Shown piece by piece: positions 7,007 through 14,961 of a stretch of 16,854 nt of DNA; position 1 is the first letter of the stretch, and each line of letters starts with the position of its first letter. The stretch covers positions 1-16,854 of the forward strand of contig JAJYVC010000020.1 of NCBI GenBank assembly GCA_021792235.1. The letters run 5' to 3'. A program made the position numbers and the translations under genes. The notes under the pieces were generated by a model, which was not told the DNA's origin, made no database searches, and was given only the letters and a program-made list of their open reading frames with translations. Source of the stretch: Microcaldota archaeon (GTDB lineage Archaea > Micrarchaeota > Micrarchaeia > Micrarchaeales > CABMGC01).

Positions 7007-8074
7007 TTGCTTTCAGGACCTGCAGCCGCAATGCATTTCGGATATTCTAGCGCCAGAGTGAAGGCCATGGAGAGCAGGCTTATAAGCAAGAAGACAATGC
7101 AGGAGATCATCAATGCGAAGGACGCAAGCTCGATAATAGCGATACTGTTCAAGGAAGACTACAAGAACGACCTCGAGGAGTTCGGCGGACTGGAGATAAA
7201 GGAGGAGATGATAGACTTTGCACTTAGCAAGAATCTCGCGAAGAACGTGGCAAAGCTCGTGCAGATATCTCCTACCACTGAGCGCAAACTGATGAGGGCC
7301 ATAGAGGGTAAATGGGACCTCTACAACGTAAAGATAGTGATAGAAGCTAAGGACAGGGGTGCAAGCTATGAATCCATAGCACGGTACCTGATGGACTACG
7401 GAATCTACAATCTGGCATTCGTCAGGGAGGTTATGAGGGAGGATTCTATAGAGGGAATAATCGGCAAGTGCATGATAAACTCGCCGTACAGCGGAATACT
7501 GCGCGAGGCGCTTGACTCATACAAGAAGTCAAGAAATGCAATAGACGCCGTTGCTACGATAGATAGGCAATACTACAAGGCTCTTGGCAGCGTGATAACC
7601 GGGCTTAGAGTAATGGCTATGAATTCGGCAAGGACGCTCAAGATGGACATAGATATGAAGAACATAATGCTTCTGATAAAGGCAAAGAGGGCAGACATGA
7701 AATTCGGCGACATATCCGGCAACATCATAGGCAACGGCAATATCTCCTCCCATGAACTAGAGCAGGTATACAACGGCTCAAAGGACATACCTTCAATGGT
7801 CTCCCAGATAAAGCAGTACGACCTCAAGGAGGCGACAGACATGTTCACAAAGGGAAGGAACCAGCTGCTCCTCTTCGAAATATCAATGAGGAATGCGCTA
7901 TTCAAGATGAGCTCCAGGCTGCTCAACCACCGTATACTTACCTTCGGCACGATACTGGCATACGCTTATATGAAAGAGATAGAGGTATTCACGCTCAGGA
8001 TACTGATAAACAGCAAGATATATGGACTGAGCAGGGAGGAGGTGCAGAGGCTTATAATATGGAAGAGCGAGTAG
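7007..8074 (+). CDS. atpC: A-type ATP synthase subunit C (d-like rotor connector)
   Basis: This protein of about 355 residues is almost all helical and belongs to the V/A-type subunit C (yeast Vma6/d) family. That family forms the funnel linking the central stalk D/F to the K ring. The N-terminus HFGYSSARVKAMESRLIS matches the family pattern of an aromatic/Gly-Tyr motif followed by ARVRAMESRLL. The C-terminus (ILINSKIYGLSREEVQRLI) matches the usual ending. The frame begins with a TTG at 7007, five bases after the stop of E and just after GAGGTTGA. ATG 7031 (MHFGYSSARVKAMES) is an equally good start by family alignment. The last 16 bases overlap the start of subunit F, which implies translational coupling. 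Confidence 0.92.
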   Translation: MLSGPAAAMHFGYSSARVKAMESRLISKKTMQEIINAKDASSIIAILFKEDYKNDLEEFGGLEIKEEMIDFALSKNLAKNVAKLVQISPTTERKLMRAIEGKWDLYNVKIVIEAKDRGASYESIARYLMDYGIYNLAFVREVMREDSIEGIIGKCMINSPYSGILREALDSYKKSRNAIDAVATIDRQYYKALGSVITGLRVMAMNSARTLKMDIDMKNIMLLIKAKRADMKFGDISGNIIGNGNISSHELEQVYNGSKDIPSMVSQIKQYDLKEATDMFTKGRNQLLLFEISMRNALFKMSSRLLNHRILTFGTILAYAYMKEIEVFTLRILINSKIYGLSREEVQRLIIWKSE

Positions 8075-8406
8075 TGGATAAGGAGTTGAAGATAACTTAC
8101 CTGGGCAACAGCCTACTCAACGTTGGATTCCGCATAGCTGGAATCGCAGACTCTAGCGTGGTGAGCAGCACGCATGACGCAGAGTCAAAACTCAGGGAAC
8201 TCTTCGAGAAAAACGATACAGGCATAATAATAATGACATCGTCAGTAAGGCGCATGGTGAAGGACAGGAGACTCAACGATCTGATACAGACAAGCATGCT
8301 CCCCACCGTGATAGAGATCCCGGAAGCCAACGAGCAGGTCGGCGAGGATGATCTCAGGAACCTAATAATGCGCGCGATTGGCATAGACATAACAAAGAAT
8401 GTTTGA
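8059..8406 (+). CDS. atpF: A-type ATP synthase subunit F (central stalk regulator)
   Basis: This 115-residue protein has a small alpha/beta (CheY-like) domain typical of subunit F. It shows ITYLGNSLLNVGFRIAGI at the start and GIIIMTSSVRR in the middle, with a C-terminal helix that packs on subunit D in the rotor. The family length is about 100-110. The ATG at 8059 lies inside the end of subunit C. GTG at 8074, which overlaps the C stop codon as TAGTG, is an alternative start that would give a family-typical N-terminus (MDKELKITYLG). It is followed after 15 bases by the catalytic subunit A gene. Confidence 0.9.
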   Translation: MEERVVDKELKITYLGNSLLNVGFRIAGIADSSVVSSTHDAESKLRELFEKNDTGIIIMTSSVRRMVKDRRLNDLIQTSMLPTVIEIPEANEQVGEDDLRNLIMRAIGIDITKNV

Positions 8407-8421
8407 TACTCAAGTGATTGA

Positions 8422-10194
8422 ATGGGATATATTGAAAGAATCTCCGGTCCGCTCGTAGTGGCCGACGACATGCTGGGAAGCAATATGTACGATGTGGTCA
8501 AGGTTGGTAACGATGGGCTAGTGGGTGAGATAATACAGCTAAGAGGTCCAAAGGCGGTGATACAGGTGTACGAGGAGACGACAGGCATCAGGCCTGGAGA
8601 GAAGGTAGAGTCTACTGGGCTTCCACTATCCGTAGAGCTGGCGCCTGGCCTGCTCAACAACATATACGATGGTATCCAGAGGCCGCTCGAGGAGCTGAGG
8701 CGCAAGAGCGGCGCATTCATAGGCCGAGGCATAAGTGCCAACTCAATAGATAGGAACAAGAAGTGGAAGCTGTTCATAGAGAAGGGGGTCAAGAACGGGG
8801 ACCATGTAAAAGAGGGACATATAATAGGCTATGTACAGGAGACCGAACTGATAAAGCACTACATCATGATCCCAGTAGGAGTTGAAGGGAAGCTCTCAGG
8901 GCTCAAGGAAGGCACATACCGCGTTGAGGACCGCATAGCAACAGTGGATAAAGGCGGCAAGAAGTTCGAGATTACCATGCTGCAGAAGAGGTCGGTAAGG
9001 AAGCCACAATCGTTCAGGCAAAAGTTCAGATCTGATGAACCGCTCACTACAGGCATGAGGATTATAGATGGGCTCTTCCCTGTAGCTAAGGGCGGCACAG
9101 CCGCAATACCAGGACCCTTCGGCGCAGGCAAGACAGTGGCCAGTCACAGCATAGCCAAGTATGCTGATTCAGACATAGTCGTAATGATAGGCTGCGGCGA
9201 GAGAGGCAACGAGATGACAGAGGTTCTAGTTGAGTTCCCAGAGCTCAAAGATCCCAAGTCAGGAAGGCCTCTCACAGAGCGCACAGTGCTTATAGCAAAC
9301 ACAAGCAACATGCCCGTTGCAGCAAGGGAAGCCAGCATCTACACCGGAGTCACCATAGCGGAATACTTCAGGGACATGGGATACAATGTCACACTGCTTG
9401 CAGACTCAACTTCAAGATGGGCAGAAGCAATGAGGGAGATATCAGCAAGGTTAGAGGAGATGCCAGGCGAGGAGGGATATCCGGCATATCTTCCAAAGCG
9501 ACTTGCCGAGTATTATGAGCGAAGCGGAAAGGTGGAGGCGCTGTCAGGCAGGACGGGCTCTATAACGCTGGTAGGCGCAGTATCTCCCCCAGGTGGAGAT
9601 CTATCAGAACCCGTCTCCCAGGGGACGCTAAGGGTGGTAAAGACATTCTGGTCACTTGACGCATCGCTGGCAAACGCAAGGCACTTCCCATCGATAAACT
9701 GGCTTACCAGCTACTCTCTATACATAAACGACCTAAAGCCATGGTACGACAAGAACCTCGGCGAGGAATTTGCGGAGAACAGGGCCGAGACAATGCGCAT
9801 ACTGCAAAAGGAGGCAGAGCTCAAGGACATAGTGCAACTCGTCGGAGCAGAGGCCCTGCCTGATACTGAGAGGATCACGCTGGAGATCGGGCGGATGATA
9901 AGGGAGGACTTCCTCAGGCAAAGCGCCTTCGACGAGGTCGATGCTTACACTAGCCTCAAGAAGCAGGCATTCATGGTGGCGAGCATACTTCATTTCAGGA
10001 AGCAGGCAAATGCCGCAGTAAAGGCAGGAGTGCCACTTGACAGCATAATGAAGCTTAAAGTGCGCGAGGACATATCCAGGATGAAGGAGGAGAAGGAGAG
10101 CGAGGTCGACAAGGCCAGGCACAGGATAGCTGCCGAGATAGACTCGCAGTTCAACTCACTGGTCAGAGAGTACAGGGAGGCTGAGGGAAAATAG
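8422..10194 (+). CDS. atpA: A-type ATP synthase catalytic subunit A
   Basis: This 590-residue protein is full length for the family. Residues 1-70 form the beta-barrel domain (MGYIERISGPLVVADDM). The archaeal non-homologous insertion follows, and then the nucleotide-binding domain. The Walker A is GPFGAGKT (231-238). The catalytic Glu region is GCGERGNEM (258-266). A Walker B strand is VTLLADSTSRWAEAMREIS (323-341), and PGEEGYPAYLPKRLAEYYER (348-367) follows. It hydrolyses or makes ATP in alternation with B in an A3B3 hexamer. The Walker A is uninterrupted, so there is no intein, although inteins are known at this site in some archaea. GTGAT at 8414-8418 precedes the ATG. Its stop overlaps the ribosome binding site of subunit B. 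Confidence 0.98.
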   Translation: MGYIERISGPLVVADDMLGSNMYDVVKVGNDGLVGEIIQLRGPKAVIQVYEETTGIRPGEKVESTGLPLSVELAPGLLNNIYDGIQRPLEELRRKSGAFIGRGISANSIDRNKKWKLFIEKGVKNGDHVKEGHIIGYVQETELIKHYIMIPVGVEGKLSGLKEGTYRVEDRIATVDKGGKKFEITMLQKRSVRKPQSFRQKFRSDEPLTTGMRIIDGLFPVAKGGTAAIPGPFGAGKTVASHSIAKYADSDIVVMIGCGERGNEMTEVLVEFPELKDPKSGRPLTERTVLIANTSNMPVAAREASIYTGVTIAEYFRDMGYNVTLLADSTSRWAEAMREISARLEEMPGEEGYPAYLPKRLAEYYERSGKVEALSGRTGSITLVGAVSPPGGDLSEPVSQGTLRVVKTFWSLDASLANARHFPSINWLTSYSLYINDLKPWYDKNLGEEFAENRAETMRILQKEAELKDIVQLVGAEALPDTERITLEIGRMIREDFLRQSAFDEVDAYTSLKKQAFMVASILHFRKQANAAVKAGVPLDSIMKLKVREDISRMKEEKESEVDKARHRIAAEIDSQFNSLVREYREAEGK

Positions 10195-10202
10195 GTGATA
10201 TG

Positions 10203-11591
10203 ATGAAATTCGAGATAGAATACAAGACGATACAGAACGTTGCAGGTCCACTGGTAGTGGTCGGTAAGGTAAGGAACGCGCAGTACAACGAGATAGTGAA
10301 GATTAAGCTCCACGACGGAGAGGAGAGGCTCGGGCAGGTACTCGACACAAGCAGCACACAGGCAGTGGTGCAGGTCTTCGGACCAACAAATGGAATAAAT
10401 GTCAGCACCACTTCGGTCAGCTTCCTGGGTGAGACATTCACTACAGGAGTCAGCGAAAGCATGCTGGGCCGTGTCTTTGACGGGCAAGGAAGGCCAAGGG
10501 ACATGTCTGCAGGCGTGTCATACGAGGAGAGGAGAGACATAAATGGCGCACCGATAAACCCTGTCTCAAGGCAGTATCCTAGCGATTTCATAGAGACGGG
10601 CATATCTGCAATAGATGGTCTGGACACTCTTGTCAGGGGGCAGAAGCTGCCTATATTCTCGTCATCAGGGTTGCCCCACAACCAGCTTGCAGCGCAGATA
10701 ACCCGGCAGGCATCAGTCAAGGGCACAAGCGAGAGCTTCGCAGTGGTGTTTGCTGGAATAGGGATAACATACGATGACTACAGGTACTTCTTCGATGAGT
10801 TCAAGAAGACTGGAGCACTTAGGAACACCGCGGCATTCATCAATCTCGCAGACGATCCAAGCATAGAGAGGATAATAACGCCAAGGCTGGCTCTGACCAC
10901 CGCGGAGTTCCTAGCATACGAGAAGGGAATGCACGTGCTGGTAATCATGACTGACATGACCAATTATGCGGAGTCCCTCAGGGAGCTGTCAAGCGCAAGG
11001 GAAGAGGTGCCTGGAAGGAGGGGATATCCAGGATACATGTACACTGACCTCGCAAGCCTTTACGAGAGGGCAGGACTGGTCAAGGGCAAGCCAGGCAGCA
11101 TAACCCAGCTCGATATCGTCACCATGCCAAGCGACGACGTGACGCATCCGATACCGGACCTGACGGGCTACATAACCGAGGGCCAGATAAACATCTCAAG
11201 GGACCTTGTGAACAAGGGAATGTACCCTGGAATACAGCCGCTTGGCTCGCTGTCCAGGCTCATGAATAACGGCATAGGTCCTGGCAAGACACGGGAGGAT
11301 CACAAGGGCGTGTCCGACCAGCTCTATGGGCTATATGCAAAGGCGCAGGAAGCAAAGAGCCTCAGTGCCATAGTCGGCGCAGAGGCGCTCAGCGACAGCG
11401 ACAAGAAGTACCTTAAATTCGGGGAGGACTTCGAGAACAGGTTCCTCACGCAGGGCCTGTATGAGCGCAGGACCATAGATGAGACGCTTGATATAGGGTG
11501 GGATCTGCTCTCAGAGGTGCCGGAAGCTGAGCTCACAAGGGTAAAAAGGGAGTACATAAGCAAGTATTACAAGAAGAAGGCTGAGGAGTAA
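10203..11591 (+). CDS. atpB: A-type ATP synthase regulatory subunit B
   Basis: This 462-residue protein completes the A3B3 head and carries the non-catalytic nucleotide sites. It lacks a true Walker A. In its place is the subunit-B signature SSSGLPHNQLAAQITRQA. Further hallmarks are VVFAGIGITYDDYRYF, VIMTDMTNYAESLREL, GRRGYPGYMYTDLASLYERA and the C-terminal region with FLTQG. Two ATGs in tandem begin the frame at 10200 and 10203. AGGTGAT at 10193-10199 touches the first and leaves a workable spacer only for the second, so I use 10203. The A stop codon TAG is part of this ribosome binding site. The B stop codon shares one base with the start of subunit D (TAATG). Confidence 0.97.
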   Translation: MKFEIEYKTIQNVAGPLVVVGKVRNAQYNEIVKIKLHDGEERLGQVLDTSSTQAVVQVFGPTNGINVSTTSVSFLGETFTTGVSESMLGRVFDGQGRPRDMSAGVSYEERRDINGAPINPVSRQYPSDFIETGISAIDGLDTLVRGQKLPIFSSSGLPHNQLAAQITRQASVKGTSESFAVVFAGIGITYDDYRYFFDEFKKTGALRNTAAFINLADDPSIERIITPRLALTTAEFLAYEKGMHVLVIMTDMTNYAESLRELSSAREEVPGRRGYPGYMYTDLASLYERAGLVKGKPGSITQLDIVTMPSDDVTHPIPDLTGYITEGQINISRDLVNKGMYPGIQPLGSLSRLMNNGIGPGKTREDHKGVSDQLYGLYAKAQEAKSLSAIVGAEALSDSDKKYLKFGEDFENRFLTQGLYERRTIDETLDIGWDLLSEVPEAELTRVKREYISKYYKKKAEE

Positions 11592-12220
11592 TGCCTAACA
11601 TAAATCCAACTCGCATGAACCTCATACAGCTGAAGAGGAGGGTAGCCGTGGCAAGGAAGGGCTACGATATCCTCAAGAGGAAGAGGGAAGTGCTGGTGAT
11701 AGAGTTCCTCAGGCTGCTCAAGCAGTCAAAGGAATCCAGATCAGCGCTCAACGAGCTCATACAGCAGTCATACAAGACCGTAACGATAGCTTCAACATAC
11801 GTGGGCAACTTCGAGCTTGAGGATGTGGCAATGCATGTCCCCGAAGCCGATCCGGTGCACATAAAGGTAAAAAACATCATGGGCGTAAGGATACCAGAGA
11901 TAAACAGGCACCGCAGGCAGCAGGCTGCACACATGTCGCATTCCATGCTCCCGTCAAGCCTCGCAGTCGATGACATAAGCGATTCCTTCACAAAGGCCAC
12001 TGAATTCGTGATAAACGTTGCGCAGAGGGAGCAGAGCCTCAAGAGGCTGGTAGTGGAGATAGACAAGACTAAGAGGAGGGTCAATGCGCTTGACTATAGG
12101 GTAATACCGAATATGAGAAAACAGTCAAAGTACATCAGGCTAAGGCTGGAGGAGATGGACAGGGACACATTCTCCGCTCTCAAGCACGTAAAGAAGAGGC
12201 TTCAGAAAGCGCACTCCTGA
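11591..12220 (+). CDS. atpD: A-type ATP synthase subunit D (central rotor shaft)
   Basis: This 209-residue protein is two long helices in an antiparallel coil, the gamma-like shaft that turns inside the A3B3 head and transmits torque to C and K. The N-terminus (INPTRMNLIQLKRRVAVARK, then GYDILKRKREVL) is the family signature. The C-terminal helix (NALDYRVIPNMRKQSKYIR) is likewise typical. The start codon shares its A with the stop of subunit B, so translation is coupled. It is the last ATP synthase gene. No subunit G-like small gene follows, and the next reading frame on the same strand (Dph6) begins after only about 25 bases without an obvious terminator. Confidence 0.95.
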   Translation: MPNINPTRMNLIQLKRRVAVARKGYDILKRKREVLVIEFLRLLKQSKESRSALNELIQQSYKTVTIASTYVGNFELEDVAMHVPEADPVHIKVKNIMGVRIPEINRHRRQQAAHMSHSMLPSSLAVDDISDSFTKATEFVINVAQREQSLKRLVVEIDKTKRRVNALDYRVIPNMRKQSKYIRLRLEEMDRDTFSALKHVKKRLQKAHS

Positions 12221-12245
12221 GCCGCATGCATAGCAGGTCGATTCG

Positions 12246-12917
12246 ATAGCAAATGCATGCCTTCTAAGCGGCGGAAAGGATTCCACACTCGCGCTTCACA
12301 AAGCCATAGGCGCCGGGATAAAGATTGACCTGCTAATAACCATGGTATCTAGCAGCAGCGAGAGCTACATGTTCCATTATCCCAATGTGCAGCACACCAG
12401 GCTACAGGCCGAAGCTCTTGGCATAAGGCAGGTGTTTGCAAGCACCGAAGGGAAGAAGGAGGAAGAGCTCGCCGACCTTAGGAAGGTCCTTATCGACAAC
12501 GATGTGAAGATGCTTGTTACTGGTGCAACGTACAGCAGGTATCAGGGGGACAGGATAAACTCAATGGCCAAAGAGCTCTGGATAGAGCACATCGCACCCC
12601 TGTGGCACATAGATCCAGAGGCCGAGCTGGCGGAGCTATCAAAAGACTTCAATGCGATAATAACTTCTGTGTCTGCGGAAGGCTTCGACGAATCATTTCT
12701 CGGCAGCCAGATAGATCATGGGATGATATTGAAGCTGCGCGAGCTCAACAGAAAGTACAAGATAAACATGCTCTTCGAGGGAGGGGAAGCTGAGAGTTTC
12801 GTACTCGACGCACCGCTTTTCAGCAAGAGGATAGAGATAAAAAAAGCAAGGAAGGAATGGAAAGGTAACCGCGGAATGTATGTAATAGAGGAAGCCGAGC
12901 TCGAGAAGAAGGCGTAG
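12246..12917 (+). CDS. dph6: Dph6-type diphthine-ammonia ligase (ATP pyrophosphatase) with non-standard start
   Basis: This N-type ATP pyrophosphatase would make the last step of diphthamide on elongation factor 2, amidating diphthine with ammonia and ATP. Family motifs occur in order: the PP-loop LLSGGKDSTLALHKA, SESYMFHYPNVQHTRLQAEA, TGATYSRYQGDRI, LWHIDPEAELAEL and FEGGEAESFVLDAPLF. The first ATG in this frame is 12342, but a protein starting there would lack the ATP-binding PP-loop. Between the in-frame stop at 12231-12233 and 12342 there is no ATG, GTG or TTG. The family normally begins M-x-x-A-x-L-x-SGGKDST, and the codon at that position is ATA (12246), with AGGT seven bases upstream. 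From ATA the length is 223 residues, which is normal. AUA initiation, a sequence error or a recent start-codon mutation are all possible. It probably shares the ATP synthase transcript. Confidence 0.85.
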   Translation: MANACLLSGGKDSTLALHKAIGAGIKIDLLITMVSSSSESYMFHYPNVQHTRLQAEALGIRQVFASTEGKKEEELADLRKVLIDNDVKMLVTGATYSRYQGDRINSMAKELWIEHIAPLWHIDPEAELAELSKDFNAIITSVSAEGFDESFLGSQIDHGMILKLRELNRKYKINMLFEGGEAESFVLDAPLFSKRIEIKKARKEWKGNRGMYVIEEAELEKKA

Positions 12918-12918
12918 C

Positions 12919-13473
12919 CTATCCTGACAGCTTCTTTGTAAGTGCAACGAGCGCTCTTACCAACTCCCTGATCCACTTCTTCGTCTGTTCGTCATTCAAT
13001 GCACCATCAGCACCTATCTTCTGCGAAGCGAACGTCACTATTACTTCTGGTTTGTTAACTGGATGCATATCGAGGTAGACGAAGCTCTGCCTGAGGTGCA
13101 GCTGCGCCCGTTCACCACCTATAGTGCCGTTAGATGCGCTCATTATTGCAACAGGCTTTCCAGCCCATGAATTATCAGCATATGGCCTAGATGCCCAGTC
13201 TATTGCATTCTTCAGAACTCCAGGCACCGAGTAGTTGTATTCTGGTGTTGCGAAGAGTATGGCGTCAGCAGCCTTCACACGGGTCTTCAGCTCCTTTACT
13301 GATTCGGGCATATCAGCTTCAAGGTCCTGATTGAATACCGGTATATTAGATATGTCGAGTATCTCTATCTCAGCATCATCTGGCGAAATCGACTGCGCCG
13401 CCTTCAATAGGGCCATGTTGTATGATCCCTTCCTCAAGCTTCCCGCTATCCCGAGTATCCTTATTTTGGTCAT
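12919..13473 (-). CDS. NADPH-dependent FMN reductase family (flavodoxin-like) protein
   Basis: This 184-residue flavoprotein has the NADPH-dependent FMN reductase fold (ChrR/SsuE/NQO-like group). After the first beta strand, GIAGSLRKGSYN (8-19) is the FMN-phosphate loop. ATPEYNYSVPGVLKNAIDW (75-93) is the second flavin-binding signature, and MSASNGTIGGERAQLHLR follows. Such enzymes reduce quinones, FMN or metal ions with NAD(P)H, and the substrate cannot be read from sequence. The frame extends upstream to an ATG at 13500, but the internal Met gives MTKIRILGIAGSLR, the usual N-terminus, so I start at 13473. It converges with dph6, with one base between the two stop codons, and diverges from the aminotransferase across about 70 bases. 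Confidence 0.9.
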   Translation of the reverse strand: MTKIRILGIAGSLRKGSYNMALLKAAQSISPDDAEIEILDISNIPVFNQDLEADMPESVKELKTRVKAADAILFATPEYNYSVPGVLKNAIDWASRPYADNSWAGKPVAIMSASNGTIGGERAQLHLRQSFVYLDMHPVNKPEVIVTFASQKIGADGALNDEQTKKWIRELVRALVALTKKLSG

Positions 13474-13542
13474 AACAATCCAATAATAATATCTAATCAA
13501 ACAAAGAATAAAAAGCTTGTCAGGTATACTATCAATGTTAAG
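13474..13542. promoter_or_regulatory. Divergent promoter region, FMN reductase / aminotransferase
   Basis: This AT-rich 69-base gap lies between two divergent starts. On the + strand ATAAAAAG (13508-13515) lies about 30 bases before the aminotransferase ATG, which would place transcription start within a few bases of the ATG and give a nearly leaderless mRNA. The same run read on the - strand (TTTTTATT) lies about 36-43 bases from the reductase start. No inverted-repeat operator was seen. Confidence 0.45.
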
Positions 13543-14754
13543 ATGCCGCAGCTATCAAGGCACAGCGAACACGCGCTGAATCCGATAGAGGAGGAGGACA
13601 AGCTGTCATACAAGCTGGCAGCCGCAGGCAGAAAGATAATCAAGCTCAACCAGGGCAACCCTCCAATCTTCTTCCCAACGCCCAAGTATACTGTTGATGC
13701 CTATGTGAAGGCTCTGCGCAGCGGTAGGACTGGCTATACCTTCCATGCAGGCATACCTGAGCTCAGGGAAGCCGTGTCAATGAGGCACAATAGATTATAC
13801 CATGCCGATGCCACTGAGGATGATGTGGTGATCACGCAGGGAGTAAGCGAAGCAATACTGTGCCTGAATTCCTTATTCATAAACCAGGGCGACAGGGCGG
13901 TTCTGTTTAGGCCATATTATCCACTGTACAATTCGGCCCTGAAGGTCAGCGGAGGCCAACCGGTGTTCGTTGGCCTGACTGAGGATGGCGGGTATGCCTT
14001 TGATTCGGATGCTCTCGGCAAGGCTCTGCGCAAAGGCGGCAGGCATGCAAAATTCATGATCTTCTCCAATCCATGCAACCCTACGGGCACGGTGATGGGC
14101 CGCAAAGACCTGGTCCAGATAGCTGAAGCCGCCAAAGATAACGGCGTATTCGTCATAAGCGACGAGATCTACGATGAAATCGTATATAATGGTGCCAAGT
14201 TCACGAGCTTCTCAGAAGTGTCAAAAGGCATCCCTTCGGCAATCCTTGGCGGAGCATCGAAGAACTTCGATGCCACAGGATTCAGGATAGGCTATGCACT
14301 TATAAACGGGCGCGACAAATTCTCAAGGCAGGTAAAGGACAAGCTCTGCGACTACGCGAAGATGAGACTGTCATCTAACACTCCTGCAGAGTACGCCTTT
14401 GCAGATTCCATAAACAGCGCCAGCAAGCACAAAGCGGCAATAACGAGCATGGTTAGCCAGATAGAGAAAAGGGTAAATTTCGCGCACAGGCTTATAAATA
14501 GAAGCAACTATCTAAGCGAATCAAGGCCGAATGGCGCGTTCTACCTGTTTCCAAAGGTGGAAATGGACGCACTGGACCTGAAGGACGATAGGGAACTGAC
14601 AGAAAGGCTCCTCATCGAGGAGGGTGTGCAGATTTCAAGAGGTTCGGGTTTCGGTGCCCCTGGCCACATACGTATAGTGGCGCTCGCGCCTCAAGGCGTG
14701 TTAGAGCACGCGCTCCGAAAGATAGATAAGTTCTTTGTGAGGCATTCTAAGTAA
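13543..14754 (+). CDS. PLP-dependent class I/II aminotransferase
   Basis: This 403-residue fold-type I aminotransferase resembles the AlaT/AspC-like enzymes of archaea. GRTGYTFHAGIPELREAVS near residues 61-79 is the family N-terminal motif. FSNPCNPTGTV (174-184) carries the Asn that contacts the PLP ring. SDEIYDEIVY (206-215) has the Asp and Tyr of the cofactor site. GGASKNFDATGFRIGY (236-251) has the Schiff-base Lys240 and the phosphate-binding Arg248. GFGAPGHIRIVAL near the C-terminus holds the substrate-carboxylate Arg. It transfers the amino group between an amino acid and a 2-oxo acid in the cytoplasm. Alanine, aspartate or aromatic specificity cannot be decided. The mRNA is probably almost leaderless. 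Its stop codon directly touches the tRNA-Val gene. Confidence 0.93.
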   Translation: MPQLSRHSEHALNPIEEEDKLSYKLAAAGRKIIKLNQGNPPIFFPTPKYTVDAYVKALRSGRTGYTFHAGIPELREAVSMRHNRLYHADATEDDVVITQGVSEAILCLNSLFINQGDRAVLFRPYYPLYNSALKVSGGQPVFVGLTEDGGYAFDSDALGKALRKGGRHAKFMIFSNPCNPTGTVMGRKDLVQIAEAAKDNGVFVISDEIYDEIVYNGAKFTSFSEVSKGIPSAILGGASKNFDATGFRIGYALINGRDKFSRQVKDKLCDYAKMRLSSNTPAEYAFADSINSASKHKAAITSMVSQIEKRVNFAHRLINRSNYLSESRPNGAFYLFPKVEMDALDLKDDRELTERLLIEEGVQISRGSGFGAPGHIRIVALAPQGVLEHALRKIDKFFVRHSK

Positions 14755-14825
14755 GGAGGCATCGTCTAGTGGTAGGATAGCGCCTTTACACGGCGCGGGC
14801 CTGGGTTCAATTCCCTGTGCCTCCA
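14755..14825 (+). tRNA. tRNA-Val (anticodon UAC)
   Basis: This 71-base tRNA has a perfect 7-bp acceptor stem (GGAGGCA with TGCCTCC). The D stem is GTCT/GGAT with two G-U pairs, and the D loop is AGTGGTA. The anticodon stem GCGCC/GGCGC is perfect around the loop TTTACAC, which gives anticodon TAC at 14787-14789. The variable loop is GGGC, and the T arm CTGGG-TTCAATT-CCCTG has one U-U mismatch (positions 50-64). The discriminator is A and no CCA is encoded. G15 and C48 can form the Levitt pair. It starts on the base after the TAA of the aminotransferase gene and no clear TATA box precedes it, so it may be processed from that transcript. Confidence 0.93.
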
Positions 14826-14961
14826 TGTAACTTAAAGGCTCATTCTTCACCCACCTTAATCCATACTCTATCACGTTCAAGCGAGCTGGTCAGCGCCGAG
14901 ATTAAAGAGGCTTCATTCAGAAAGGAGGATTAAGAGCTTGCAAAACTACGGAGTATCATCA
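14826..14961. other. Intergenic region after tRNA-Val
   Basis: No convincing gene lies here. An isolated strong ribosome-binding sequence, GGAGG at 14924-14928, precedes TTG 14938, which opens a 23-codon frame running antisense into the next gene. I do not call it. Two loosely similar stretches (AAAGGCTCATTC at 14835 and AGAGGCTTCATTC at 14906) are the only repetition seen. There is no poly-T terminator close to the tRNA end. Confidence 0.4.

Noticed and set aside
8097..8792. A 231-codon open frame on the - strand
   Set aside because: It is a shadow of subunits F and A, and its Ser/Pro-rich translation has no recognisable domain.
8422..10194. Possible intein in ATP synthase subunit A
   Set aside because: Inteins are known at the Walker A of some archaeal A subunits, but here GPFGAGKT and its flanks are continuous and the length is normal.
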